A DNA stretch of 64,000 nucleotides from Mauremys mutica (lineage: Eukaryota; Chordata; Testudines; Geoemydidae): positions 20,679,925 to 20,743,924 of the forward strand of contig NC_059087.1 of NCBI RefSeq assembly GCF_020497125.1, written 5' to 3'. Every line of letters starts with the position of its first letter. Position 1 is the first letter of the stretch. Below the pieces are notes generated by a model. That model saw only the letters and a list, made by a program, of their open reading frames with translations, was not told the origin of the DNA and did no database searches. This document shows, in pieces, positions 49,555 to 62,720 of the stretch. The translations under genes and the position numbers were made by a program.

Positions 49555-50842
49555 GTAAGTGTGTTAAAGACCGAAAACATATGGTTGTTTATTCCGTGAG
49601 CCTCTAGAGAAATTGAAAGTCCTCATTGATAAATAAGCCTTGTTAGTGCTAATAGTAGAGGTGTGAAATAGTGTAACATGTTAAGAGGCTAGCTGTTAAC
49701 CTAGTTGCATGTATAACAATGCTAACCACTAATTTGTGTTACTTTATTGCTTGCCAGCACAGCATAGTTGTTTGCTAAAAACCCAAGGTTTGTTAGCTAG
49801 TCTATGAAATTGTTTGGTATGCTGGATAGAGAAGCTGGTGTTTGAAATTCAGTTCCTTTGTTGCTATTGGTGGGACAGGGAGATGGGTGAGATCTCGTTT
49901 TATATAGATATAACATTACATTCTGATGAATGCTAGAACATGAGCAAGCTTAATTGAATGCCCTAGTACATGTGTGTGTGTCAGCCCTCTCTCTACTGCA
50001 GCATGAGACCCCATTGGCATTGCTTCTCCTACTATATTGAGAGGGGTTGGAACCTCAGTGTGTTGGGGAAGGTGCAACAAAGATAGCCAAATCTGCCCCT
50101 GCTGACTGTCGTGTTATGGTTGAACTTTCCAAGGATGATTGTCACTTCTCTTAAAATAACCATTCAGAGGTTGAACACAGGGTGATTTTGATTTTTGTAC
50201 TTCATGGAGGATCTCTTATTATTGCTTCAGTCTGAGTCAGCTAATGCTGTTAATGGTGCAGATTTTCTTACCATTGAGTTACTGTTCAGTGCTATGGAAA
50301 CTGACCTAGGGAGGGCTTAGTGGGAGTGCTGTGCATTACTAAGCAGGAGATCTAAGTTTTAATTGTGAGCTCTACTCTTCTTCACTCTTGGCCTTATTGA
50401 AGGTGGGGGCTTGGCAGCTAATCTAGGAGTAGTTTACTGGTGTCTCACTTATGCAACAGTTACAGAGCAATGCGCAGTTTTAACCAGCTGTCGCATGCAG
50501 GTATCTAATATTGTGTACTTGAGTGAAATTAGCAAAGCTAATTATTTGCCATGGCAAAGTCCAAGTGGCAATTGAGTCTGCCTATAGGGATGCCAGTGTA
50601 GAGAAGATGCCACAAAGAAAAGTCAGTATCAGGTGTGTAGCATTGGGGAGGCTTATTCTAAGCCAGCTGCTCGTGTTCATGCAGTGAGTCATACACTAGC
50701 CCAGTGTAAATGCATAGCTGACAGTCTTGTTTGCTCGTAAGTGAAGGCGTTAGTAAGATGGATGATCTAAATGCTGTGGAAAGGTGACATCCACCATAAC
50801 CAGTTACTCCTGCATACCCCCTTCTTTCTTTAAATATTCAAG
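49555..50842 (+). other. MED15 intron 7
   Basis: Intron of 1288 bp; no repeat or other structure recognised. Confidence 0.9.
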
Positions 50843-50944
50843 GTAAGAGCTCAACTGGTGCAGCAGCAGCAACAGCAGCAGCAGGCAGCGGCAGCAGTCC
50901 AAGCAGCTCAGGCCCAGGCTGCTCAGATGGGAGCTTCAGGGCAG
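50843..50944 (+). CDS. MED15: MED15 exon 8 (Gln/Ala-rich)
   Basis: A 102-nt phase-0 exon after ATATTCAAG encoding VRAQLVQQQQQQQAAAAVQA to AAQMGASGQ, residues 353-386; the donor is CAG|GTAAGG. It does not contain an initiating ATG and was identified from its junctions and composition. Confidence 0.9.
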
Positions 50945-53900
50945 GTAAGGGCCCATGGAGCCAGTGTCACTAGTGCAGGCCTGTAGCAAGTGCATGCTAA
51001 AATTGAGCATGGAGATGGATTTTTGGTAGCTTTCTGAGGAGGGGTCTGACATCAGTTGTCCTTACGAAGGCGGTATGGGTGATTATGCACTGTTTCCCTT
51101 TTGCTGTGAGTCAGAGGCAGGATTTCATTGACACCCTCTTGTGCATGCCTGTCTCTAGTAGGTCAGATACTGCTGCCTGGAGTGACCTAGCAGCGCACAA
51201 TAGGACTATCTACTGTAGTCATGCGATAGGTCTAACTGTTCCTGGAGTGTTTCACTTCTATTTCCATAACACTTTCTTAGGAGACTGCCTTGTCATATGA
51301 ACTTCTCTCTACTATGAACTGGTGACTGCTGGTCTATACTCAGATGTGATCTCCCTTCCATCTCCCAAACACAAAAGTAATAGTGGAGGTACTGACATGT
51401 TCCCCCCACTTTTCTCTGTTCCATCATTTCCTCCCCCCTCTCATTCTGAGTAAAAAGGATGGTAGATATAAATAGTTCTTGTTTTGAATGTGAACTCGCA
51501 AGATAAATGGCACGTGTAAATGAGTCACAAATGAAGTGTTGGATGAAGGCTTGTTGTACAGTGCACAATTCAATTTCTTTAACTGGCAGTACACTCTAGC
51601 ATCAATGACCATGCTCCTATGTGTGCCCAGCACCAAGGCTAAATGGGGAAGACTCCTTGGGCTTGAGTTGAACCCATCCTCCCTAAGGGACTCATATAAT
51701 GCTTAGTGCTTTTCATTCGTAGTCTTTTACTAACACGGGTAAGTACAATTATGGACTTTTTCAGGTGGGGAAACTGAGGTACATAGGTGAAGTGACTTGT
51801 CCAGGATCAGTCAGTGGCACAGCTGGGAATAGAATCCAGTTCTCCTGACTCCCTGTGCACCGTCTCATGCTGCCTCCAGTACAAAAGTAATGGCCTAGAC
51901 ATCCTGCACCCCTTCAGTGTTTAAAGTTTGTGTACAGCGTGAATTGTAACATTTGGTGGTGGTTCTCACCTGCATCCCTCAGTATCCGTACTAGGAATAG
52001 TGGCCTAAGATAACCCAAAGCCACTTTTCTTATTGATGCTGAAGTTCTGCTAGGCCATTACGTTCTGTTTCTATACTGGGCCTTTTATATTTCTTACATT
52101 ATGTTCACATCAGATGAAAGATGAGCAATGGTAAGTGCAGTGGCAAGAACCCATTCATTACAGTTTAAACATGTGCTTTTAAAAACTATTCTTTTTCTTT
52201 TGTTTTGTGAAGAATATCCAGGTGGGAGCTACAGGGAGTTAGGGTGGCTAGCAGGACAGCTGTCATGTCATCAATTTAGGGTTGCTGTCCAGCAAATGGG
52301 TTGTGTTTTATATGGGGACATCCTACTTCCTGCCCCGTTAAGTGAATTTCCCCATACAGGTTGCTTAGTACCACAGTGCATCTGGAAAGCTTCAGGTGAC
52401 GGTGGTTGACAACTGGTTTTGCATCACAGCTAAATTGCCATGTGGGATAAACTAAAGTATAACTCAGCGTCTGTCACAAATTAGGGCTGCTGAAAGCCTT
52501 CTAAACCCCACTGGCAGGTTTATTCACTAATCTCCATGTAGATCCATACTGATAAAAGGTAAATCAATTAAAATTCAATTAATTCTCTTCTGTCCAATAA
52601 CTAAACATGTTTCTTGTACTTTGTGTAATACTGTTTTATATAGTAAAATGTTTAGTTTTGAGATTATAGAAGTGTAGAATATGTCAATACAGTTCTGGAC
52701 ATCAGAGCATTGATTGGATTTTCTCGGGTTTATAAAGAACAGCTTTTGGAGAGTAAATATTACCTCCTATTACTTTTATTCCATTAACACCACTTCCTTA
52801 AAATTTTCTGTAAAGCTTCCTTGAATTCTAGATTCTATTATGAGGAAGTTTTATTATAAACATACCCGATCATAACACTTGCCTCATTATATATTAGTTT
52901 TATGTCCTGTGGTTGTCAAATGGTTTGGGAGTCTGAATCAATGCTGCTATTATTATTTGTATTATCATAGCACCTAGGAGCACCAGTATGTTTGTGTCCT
53001 TTTCATTTAAGTCTCTGTTCAGCATCTTTGGGTACAGCTAAAATCATTCCTAAATCCTAACGTGGATGAAGTGTGGAAGCAAGAATTTGACTTTTCTCTG
53101 ACGTTGTCATAGTGATTTTGTTCACACACGAGCATTCTGCTGCTTATGTACCAACCCTTTGAGACTGTAACTGTGCTCATATATTGAGCAGATGAATGAA
53201 GTAAGCAGTGTCCTAAGGACCAGAGCCTACATAAGATCACACTGGAAACCACACAAAGATGAATGATAACCTGAACTTCAGTTTAAAGTTTAAGCCACTC
53301 TGTTCTGCTTTGACTTATTCCAGATGCTCAGAATGCAGATTTGCTTGTTGCTCTTTGAAAGCCAAGGAGCTGGCCTGGTAATCCCAGCATGATGCAAACT
53401 TGGATATTTGGGGAATTCTGAATCCTCAGACCAAGGAATCAGACTTCATCTGGAACAAATCTGGGTTTTTTTTAAGAATCAAGTTCTTATATCCTGACTG
53501 ACTGATACTATCAAATCATGGGATTTATATCTTAGGGGAAGAATCCTTTCTTTATTCCTCTCTTCTCTTAGGAAGGATTCTCTCCCTTCTCCCAAACTAA
53601 TTTGTCCTGATTTTCACAGTGAGGGTATCTCAAACATAGTTTGTTTTGCCTCCAGTATAAATTTTTCTCCAGAAGCCCCAGAGCAGTGTCACTGGAGCAG
53701 CAATGTCTTCCATTTTTACACAACAAGGCTTGTAACTGTGGTGCTGATGTCCTGTAGTTGCTCGCACAAAGCAACAGTAGTCTCTTGAACTCCTTTCCCT
53801 CCCTCACATACCCAATGAGCAGGGGACCCTACTCACTGGAAATATTATAATGAACTTTTTGAACACCTGGAAAGGTGGCAACGGGTGAATTCCTTATTCG

Positions 53901-56033
53901 AAGATCATGGAATTTGTATAATAGCACATTCCCTTCCTCTCCAGCAGCACATGCATTTTAAAAAAAAAACAACAACCAAACTAAACCAAAACAAACCACC
54001 AAACAGCTGTAAGCCTTTGAATCAGAGTTTGTTCTGTTGCTTGATGGTTAGCCAGACTCCTTAACAGTGAATCTGCATCTAATTTCATTGATTCTGGAGG
54101 AGATATCTAATACACTCACTTTGGTGGTGTGGCATGAGAAACAGGACCAAGATGGTACATGCGGTTCAGCATGGCATCCATGGGTTTTCACATACGTTAC
54201 TGGACCCTCGTGTGCACATGTGAGTCCGTGGGATGGGTCGACTAGGCTTTGAGGGATATGTATTCTGCCAGCATTTTCCTTTTTGTTAAGGTTGTGTTGC
54301 TCCACCAGCTCTTCTGTTGACACTGTAGCTCTTCACTGCACTCTGTAGCATCCACCTGTGCTTTGTGCCAATGCTCGGTTGTTTGCTTGTGGTGGCTGTT
54401 GCATGCTGTGTTTGTATATGTGCATGTTGTGTGTGGTGTCTGAAGTTCTCTCATTTGTTTACCTTCCGAAATCCTGTCTCTGACATCCCTCATTGCGTGG
54501 ATGGAAAGAGACCTCATTGCTCTGATGTTGTGAACTAACAGCTGTGCTGAATTTGATGCTGGTTTTTTTTATCAGTTATTGCTTTCCTTTCTTAGTCTTG
54601 CTGTGTTGTAATTTAATTTTATTTATTTTAACAATTGTAAGCACATGCATTCTCTGACTCTCTAGAGACATGTTGCTGGCTGCTTCAACTCATTGACACA
54701 GAACACTAAGCAAGAATGCCCACAGTCATTCAAATAGAAGGAGACTTCTTTCACACCTGGATTAGTTAGGTCCTGCTAGCACCAATTAGTAGTATGCAGA
54801 TTAGAGAAAGGGGACTTGGAGCTCTGTCTGTTATAGAAGTGAAAAGCAATGAAAAGGAGCTCTTCCTCCTTGATATGCACAAATGTGCCAAAATTCCCTG
54901 AATCCCAGTAGCAGAATGTGCCACAATATGCTAATTTTTACTTGTTGTATCAGACTTCTATCCACAGCACATTCTTTGTAATTACAGCATTTAAATCCAT
55001 TATAAAAAAAACTATGGATTCTAGACCCAGCAGCCTGCAAGGAGATTTGAATGTTCTGGGACCAGGAGTAGCTCACCCCTAAGACTACTTCTAAAAATAA
55101 ATCCATTCTAGTGTTGACCTTTGAAATCTGTCCTAAGCAGTGTTTATATTCCAGCCGATTTTTTTGAATCCTTGTAATTTGGAAACCAAGTAAATAAATG
55201 AATATATCTGTGAGGGAAGCCTACTTTATTGAAGTTAGAACTTTAGTACTTAATTGAAGTTAGTGGCCTAAAGCCTTAGGGCTGTTTATGTAGCCGAGAG
55301 GATGGGTGTTCACCCAAAGGGAACTCAAGCTTTAGTTTTGACCATATGTTTCACCTATTCTGGGGATTGCAGGAGGAAGGAGGGAGTACTTTATCTAAAC
55401 CCTAGAAGTCCTTTCTGTTGGAAGTCTCTTCTTTGGAGTCATACTGCCATAGGTTGGTTGGTTCTGAAGTCTTGGTCACTAAATCACAGGCTTCATTGGA
55501 GGATTCTTATCAGCAGTTACTGTTGAAATGTCTGTCAGTTCCATTAATGTGGAAAGATGCAATGTATAAATATTGCTGTGGGTTTCAAATCCTCAGATGA
55601 ATCCATAATATGGTAGAGGACGTCAGAAACCAAGACTTGTGACAATATATAATTGAAGAAGCTTGTATAAAGCATTCTTGATAACAGTCTTAGAGCCATT
55701 AATTCCAGTATTAAATTAGAAATTCAAGATGTCAGGCAAAATTTGGGAAACCCCTTCAACCAAATTATACTTCTATATAATTGGCCTTTTCCCATATACT
55801 TGAATCTAGATATCACCCCACATAATATTTAGAGTTCACTAGATGCCCTCTCCAAATGGAGATATAGGGTATATGAAGCAGGGGGTTGGATCCATAAACT
55901 AGCTTATTAGGCTCATCTGGAGAAAAGTTCACTTGAGACCCATCCCGGAGGTTGCATGTGCTTCTCATCCTGCCAGTGCACTGCATTTCTTGTTTTGCGA
56001 TTACTTTTGTCTGTTGTCCCTCTGTCCTCAAAG
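50945..56033 (+). other. MED15 intron 8
   Basis: Intron of 5.1 kb with an antisense MIR-like fragment at 51740-51880. A 17-nt segment at about 52115-52131 has splice-like borders but does not keep frame. Otherwise nothing recognised. Confidence 0.85.
51740..51880 (-). mobile_element. MIR-like SINE fragment, antisense
   Basis: TTTTTCAGGTGGGGAAACTG, AAGTGACTTGTCCAGGATCA and CAGTGGCACAGCTGGGAATA are in reverse MIR order. Confidence 0.75.
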
Positions 56034-56153
56034 ATGATCACCGCAACTATGGCCAGAGGTGGGATGCAAATAAGACCACGGTTCCCGCCTACCACCGCTG
56101 TATCTGCCACGCCTCCAAGCTCCATTCCTTTGGGCGGACAGCAAATGCCACAG
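56034..56153 (+). CDS. MED15: MED15 exon 9 (probable cassette exon)
   Basis: A 120-nt phase-0 exon after TCCTCAAAG encoding MITATMARGGMQIRPRFPPT ... GGQQMPQ, residues 387-426; the donor is CAG|GTATTT, a weaker donor than the others. From memory, the longer human MED15 isoform has a 40-residue block starting MITEALAQGG with RFPPTTAVSA that is skipped in the shorter isoform, so this looks like its counterpart. Confidence 0.88.
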
Positions 56154-57061
56154 GTATTTACTGAGTCGAAGCGCATTGTGTCAGAGATTGTACAAGGCAT
56201 TCAGTACTTGGGTTATATTTAGTGCTCATCAAACTAAAAAGTTCACTTTTGTCTTCATCAAAATACTATGTGCAGATAATTGCTCTTAGCCACTCGTAGT
56301 GTTGGGCTTTTTTTAAGCAGGACTGTCCAAAGTGTACCTTTCTCCCTTGAAATGGAAGCTTTTTGAGAGCTTGAGGTATTGAATAAAGCTTTGCAAAAGT
56401 GACACCATTCGCATTATTTGCATGTTTAAAACTTCCATGTTCATATCTGGTTCAGTTCTCAAATGAATCGAATGTTCTGATCTCTGCTTAATCTTTGCAC
56501 ATATCACAAAACCACTGCATGGCTAGTCTTTGCTGAGGAGAGGCCCCAGGACTCGTATAGTAAGTGTCATGGGCCAGGAGTGCAAGGCATTGGCTGAGTT
56601 GTGTTGGGAAGCTTGCCTGACACCTCTTCATACTGTGCATTGCTCTGGCTAGTGATAGTCCCTCTTTCATGAGCAATACACGTGGCCAATTTCAGTTTCA
56701 ACTGATGATTAGGACATGGTGTAGGAAATATGGAATGTCCCTAATTGAAATGTCCCTGAACTGAAGAAAAAATGTTACTACTTTAAGCTCCTGGTATAGC
56801 TGCAAGTTACAAACAATCTTTGAATAAAATAAAACAGCACATGATTATGCACCCAAATTACAGTTCTGGATTTCTGCTGCACTTCCTACCCCTTTCCCTC
56901 AGGAAGTTGTCCAAGTTCTGCCAGTCTGTTCAAAGATATGCAGCTGGAGTCAGCATAGCTGCACTTTGTCTGTGGACCTGCCTCATTGAAAAGGCTGACC
57001 GGGCCCCTATCCAGTTGATTTTGGGAAGTGTTGGGTCAGAATATACCAGAGGTTATGGGTC

Positions 57062-57125
57062 AAGTACAGGAGTGGGTGGGTGAGGTTCTGTGGTCCCTTC
57101 TGATCTTAAAGTGTGAGTCTATTAT
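57062..57125 (+). mobile_element. CR1 3' end fragment
   Basis: GTACAGGAGTGGGTGGGTGA and TGGTCCCTTCTGATCTTAAA match the 3' end of the CR1 at 58701-61434 (positions 61330 and 61394 onward), with an internal deletion. Confidence 0.8.
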
Positions 57126-58700
57126 ACCTGCCATAACAGAACCGGACCAGCACTAGCTTGTCTCGCATTTGTATTTCACTCGCGCAATATGTGCCATCTC
57201 AGGAATGAACAGGGAAAACTAGAAGGACACAGAAAAAGAGTTGGGTGCTCATCTACTTATTATCATTGCCACAATAACACAGTCCCTCTTCAGTGCTATG
57301 AAGTGGTTATGAAACCATGCACTACTGTTCTGTAGTGCTCAGCCCTGGGTGAATCTCTTGATTTAAAATTATCTCATGCAGTGACACTGAAGCGGAGATC
57401 AACTCTTCCTGCTGCTCATCCCAATGCTTGATTGGCTTTGCATGTATAAAGACAGACTCCCTGGGCCTCATGAGCTGCATGTCTTCTGTGTTCACACTGT
57501 CACCTTCACAGCTGATGCCTTCCTAGCAGCTCCAGTTTCCATATTGCTTTCTCCTGTTAACAGGTGACAAGGCTTCTGCCATCCTCCCAGTATTGTGTTT
57601 TGAGTTTCCTTTGCTAGCAGGCCTTAGAGCTCTGGGAGTATCTGAGATCCATAAATCCTGAGTCCTTTGCATGGTGTATTTCTTGCTTCTGAAATGTCAC
57701 ACTTAGTAGGTACACTTCATGTTAAAGTAAGGTGTTGGATAAGGCGGCACATGCTGCAGAAAGATGCAGGCTCTGGCATGTTTATTCAATGCCATTTTTT
57801 CTGGTTGAAACTGGAAAATTCTTTTAATCCTGCTAATTGTTCTGTAGTTGGAATTACTTGAGTCAAAGAAGAATTTCAGTAGGCATTGCTACACTACTAG
57901 CCCTGAGTGTCTCATCCATCCATTAAAGTGAGATCACCAGTGAGAAGAGAGATCCTTAGTCTGTCAGCCCAGCTGCCTGTTCTGTATATTGGCCTCTTAG
58001 TGCTATTGTGCCAGTGGTTGCTGGGACGTCTTAACTCTTGACATCAAATGAAGTAGGTGCAGACTGTAAGTGTCAATTTCATGAAAATTATGTCCTGTAG
58101 TATTGGACAACTGGGGAAGCGTAGGTCAGTGAAAGAGGGGAACGTGTACATGTGGCACCAGTTGGAATGAAAATAGCTTCTGGAAAATGTAGTGGGATGA
58201 ATGGACCATCAGTTAGCAGTGATGGGGGAAAATGTTTTAAAAACTAAACTGACTTGGGCAGGTGTTTGGGTAGCTCAGGGCCCACAGTGTGAAGTTTTGA
58301 GTAAAACCAATCCCCCAAAATTCAATTAAGATTGCAGAAAAATATACAGTTCTGCTTGTCCCGTGGATGCTTTGATTTTGGTCTGTACCCTAGAGAAATG
58401 CTTGAATAATATTGTTTGTTCGATGTGTTGCCATTATCTTGTCTTCAGACATGTTGCTACTGGGTAGACCAGCAGTAGAAAATAGCTTATGGCTAGGGCT
58501 GTCAATTAATTGCAGTTAACTCATGTGATTAACTCAAAAAAATTCATCACGATTTAAAAAATTAATTGCGATTAATTGCACTGTTAAACAATAGGAAACC
58601 AATTGAAATTTATTAAATATTTTTGGATGTATTTCTACATTTTCAAATGTATTGATTTTGATTACAACACAGAATACAAAGTGTACACTGCTCACTTTAT

Positions 58701-61434
58701 AGTAATAGTAATGGGGCTCAGATTTTCCTAGATGCGATAGCTGATGGATTCCTTCACCAAGTAGTTGCTGAACCAACAAGAGGGGATGCCATTTTAGATT
58801 TGGTTTTGGTGAGTAGTGAGGACCTCATAGAAGAAATGGTTGTAGGGGACAACCTTGGTTCGAGCAATCATGAGCTAATTCAGTTTAAACTAAATGGAAG
58901 GATAAACAAAAATAGATCTGTGACTAGGGTTTTTTATTTCAAAAGGGCTAACTTTAAAAAAGTAAGGGAATTAGTTAGGGAAGTGGATTGGACTGAAGAA
59001 CTTGGGGATATAAAGGTGGAGGAGGCCTGGAATTACTTCAAGTCAAAGTTGCAGAAACTATCAGAAGCCTGCATCCCAAGAAAGGGGAAAAAATTCATAG
59101 GCAGGAATTGTAGACCAAGCTGGATGAGCAAGCAACTTAGAAAGGTGATTAAGAAAAAGCAGAAAATCTACAAGGAGTGGAAGAAGGGAGTGATCAGCAA
59201 GGAAAGCTACCTTACTAAGGTCAGAACATGTAGGGATAAAGTGAGAGAGGCCAAAAGCCATGTAGAGTTGGACCTTGCAAAGGGAATTAAAAGGTTCTAT
59301 AGCCATATGAATAAGAAGAAAACAAAGAAAGAAGTGGGACCGCTAAACACTGAGGATGGAGTGGAGGTTAAGGATAATCTAGGCATGGCCCATTATCTAA
59401 ACAATAGTTTGCCTCAGTCTTTAATGAGGCTAATGAGGAGCTTAGGGATAATGGTAAGATGACAAATGGGAATGAAGATATGGAGGTAGATATTACTGCA
59501 TCCGAGGTAGAAGCCAAACTCGAACATCTTAATGGGACTAAATTGGGGGGCCCAGATAATCTTCATCCAAGAATATTAAAGGAACTGGCACATGAAATTT
59601 CAAGCCCATTAGCAAGAATTTTAATGAATCTGTAAACTCAAGGGTTGTACCGTATACTGGAGAATTGCTAACATAGTTCCTATCTTTAAGAAAGGGAAAA
59701 AATGTGATCCGGGCAACCACAGGCCTGTTAGTTTGCCATCTGTAGTATGCAAGGTTTTGGAAAAAAATGAAAAAAAAATTTGAAGGAGAAAGTAGTTAAG
59801 GACCTTGAGGTCAACCGGAATTGGGACAAATTACAATATGGTTTTACAAAAGGTAGATCGTGCCAAACCAACTGGATCTCCTTCTTTGAAAAGGTAACAG
59901 ATTTTTTAGAGAAAGGAAACGCAGGGGATCTAATTTACCTCAATTTCAGTAAGGCATTTGATATGGTTCCACATGGGGAATTGTTAGCTAAATTGGAAAA
60001 GATGGGGATCAATATGAAAATTGAAAGGTGGATAAGGAACTGGTTAAAGGGGAGACTACAGTGAGTCATACTGAAAGGTGAATTGTCAGGCTGGAAGGAG
60101 GTTACTAGTGGAGTTCCTCAGGGATCGGTTTGGGGACCAATCTTATTTAATCTTTTTATTACTGACCTTGGCACAAAAAGTGGGAATGTGCTAATAAAGT
60201 TTGCGGATGACACAAAGCTGGGAGGTATTGCCAATACAGAGAAGGTCCGGGATATCCTACAGGAAGATCTGGATGACCTTGTAAACTGGAGTAATAGTAA
60301 TAGGATGAAATTTAATAGTGAAAAGTGCAAAGTCATTTATTTAGGGATTAATAACAAGAATTTTTGTTATAAGCTGGGGACTCATCAGTTGGAAGTAACA
60401 GAGGAGGAGAAGGACCTCGGAGTATTAGTTGATCACAGGATGACTATGAGCTGTCAATGTGATATGGCTGTGAAAAAAGCTAATGTGGTCTTGGGATGCA
60501 TCAGGCGAGGTATTTCCAGTATAGTTAAGGAGGTATTAGTACCGTTATACAAGGCACTGGTGAGCCTTCATCTGGACGGCTGTGTGCAGTTCTGGTCTCC
60601 CATGTTTAAGAAGGATGAATTCAAACTGGAACAGATGCAGAGAAGGGCTGCTAGGATGATCCGAGGAATGGAAAACCTGTCTTATGAAAGGAGACTCAAA
60701 GAGCTTGGCTTGTTTAGCCTAATCAAAAGAAGGCTGAGGGGAGATATGATTACTCTCTACAAATATATCAGAGGAATAAATACCAGGGAGGGAGAGGAAT
60801 TATTTAAGCTCCGTACCAATGTGGACACAAGAACAAATGGATATAAACTGGCCATCAGGAAGTTTAGACTTGAAATTAGACGAAGGTTTCTAACCATCAG
60901 AGGGGTGGAGTTCTGGAACAGCCTTCCAAGGGGGAGTAGTGGAGGCAAAAGACATATCTGGCTTCCAGACTAAGCTTGATAAACTTATGGAGAGGATTGT
61001 ATAATGAGGTTGGTCTTTGACTATTAGCAGTAAATATGCCCAATGGTTTGTGATGGGGTGTTAGATGGGATGTGGGATCTGAGTTACTACAGAGAATTCT
61101 TTCACCAGCCAGACACCTAGGAGTCTTGCCCACATGCTCAGGGTTTTAGCTGATCGCCATATTTGGGGTTGGGAAGGAATTTTCCTCCAGGGCAGATTAG
61201 CAGAGGCCATGGGGGGTTTTGCCTTCCTCTGCAGCATGGGGCATGGGTCACTTGCTGGAAGATTCTCTGCACCTTGAAGTCTTTAAACCATGATTTGAGG
61301 ACTTGAATGGCTCAGACACAGGTTTGATACAGGAGTGGGTGGGTGAGATTCTGTGGCCTCCACTGTGTAGGAGGTCAGACTAGATGATCATAATGGTCCC
61401 TTCTGACCTTAAAGTCTATGATTCTGTGATTCTA
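58701..61434 (+). mobile_element. CR1 LINE, 5'-truncated, degenerate ORF2
   Basis: Starts within the endonuclease C-terminus (DGFLHQVVAEPTRGDAILDL near 58740) and runs through reverse transcriptase motifs: YGFTKGRSCQTN, LNFSKAFD, SGVPQGSVWGPILFN and the catalytic FADD box (IKFADDTKLGG near 60205). The CR1 C-terminal region (MQRRAARMIRGMENLSYERR, LKELGLFSLIKRRLRGDM) follows. ORF2 is split into at least three frames with stops near 59460, 59636 and 60062. The 3' end TCTATGATTCTGTGATTCTA is the CR1 tail. No target duplication is seen, as usual for CR1. Confidence 0.93.
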
Positions 61435-61507
61435 TATTTTATTACAAATATTTGCACTGTAAAAATGATAAAAGAAATAGTATTTTTCAATTCACCTTAT
61501 ACAAGTT

Positions 61508-61697
61508 CACCTCTACCCCAATATAACGCAACCCAGTATAACACGAATTCAGATATAATGCGGTAAAGCAGCACTCTGGCGGGGTGGGGCGGGGCTGCGC
61601 ACTCCTGTGGATCAAAGCAAGTTCAAAGCAGTTTCACCTATAACGCGGTAAGATTTTTTTTAGCTCTTGAGGACAGCGTTCTATCGGGGTAGAGGTG
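61508..61697. mobile_element. MITE inserted in the hAT left arm
   Basis: Termini CACCTCTACCCCAATATAAC and ATCGGGGTAGAGGTG are inverted. The interior repeats TATAACGC-type motifs and GGGGCGGGGCTGCGCACTCC. 190 bp, no coding capacity. Confidence 0.85.
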
Positions 61698-62149
61698 TAC
61701 TGTAGTGCAATCTCTTTATTGTGAAAGTGTAACTTACAGATGCAGATTTTTGTTACATAACTGCACTCAAAACCAAAACAATTTAAAACTTCAGAGCCTA
61801 CAAGTCCACTCAGTCCTACTTCTTATTCAGAGAATTGCTAAGACAAACAAGTTTGTTTACATTTACAGGAGATAATGCTGCCTGTTTCTTATTTACAATA
61901 TCACCTGAAAGTGAGAACAGATGTTGACATGGCACTTTTGTAGCTGGTGTTACAAGGTATTTACATTCCAGATATGCTTAACATTCGTATGCCCCTTCAT
62001 GCTTCGGCCACCATTCCAGAGGACATGCTTCCATGCTGCTGATGCTCGTTTAAAAAAAAAAAAAAGTGTTAATTAAATTTTGTGACTTAACTCTTTAGGG
62101 GAGAACTCTGTCTCCTGTTCTGTTTTACCCGCATTCTGCCATATATTTC

Positions 62150-62720
62150 ATGTTTATAGCAGTCTCAGATGATGACCCAGCACATGTTGTTCATTTTAAG
62201 AACACTTTCACAGCAGATTTGGCAAAATGCAAAGAAGGTACCAATGTGAGATTTCTAAAGATAGCTACAACAGTTGACTCAAGGTTTAAGAATCTGAAGT
62301 GCCGTCCAAAATCTGAGAGGGACGCGGTGTGGCACGTGCTTTCAGAAGTCTTAAAAGAGCAACACTCAGATGTGGAAACTACAGAACCCAAATCACAAAA
62401 AAAGAAAATCAACCTTCTGCTGGTGGCATCTGACTCAGATGATGAAAATGAACATGCGTCAGTCTGCTCTGCTTTGAATCGTTATTGAGCAGAACCCATC
62501 ATCAATGCATGTCCCCTGGAATGGTGGTTGAAGCATGGACGGACATACGAATCTTTAGCGCATCTGGCACGTAACTATCTTGCGACGCCGGCTACAACGG
62601 TGCCATGAGAATGCCTGTTCTCACTTTCAGGTGACATTGTAACAAGAAGCGGGCAGCAGTATCTTCTGCAAATTGTAACCAAACTTGTTTGTCTGAGCAA
62701 TTGGCTGAAATAAGACGGAG
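62150..62720 (+). pseudogene. hAT transposase C-terminal remnant
   Basis: An open stretch encodes FIAVSDDDPAHVVHFKNTFT ... TTVDSRFKNLKCRPKSERDA ... LLLVASDSDDENEHASV and stops at TGA near 62485. Beyond the stop the same frame continues CPLEWWLKHGRTYESLAHLA ... YLATPATTVP, another stop, then CLFSLSGDIV, which is the hAT dimerisation region (WW...LA...YL...P....ER.FS pattern). Frameshifts follow near 62640. The N-terminal zinc finger and catalytic core are absent, so it cannot make a transposase. Confidence 0.85.

Noticed and set aside
52113..52131. Possible mini-exon between TTCACATCAG and GTAAGTGC in MED15 intron 8
   Set aside because: The enclosed 17 nt would break the reading frame between exons 8 and 9 and matches no known MED15 residues.
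58800..60973. Host gene encoding reverse transcriptase-like proteins
   Set aside because: All motifs are those of CR1 ORF2, the frame is broken, and the 3' end has the CR1 tail.
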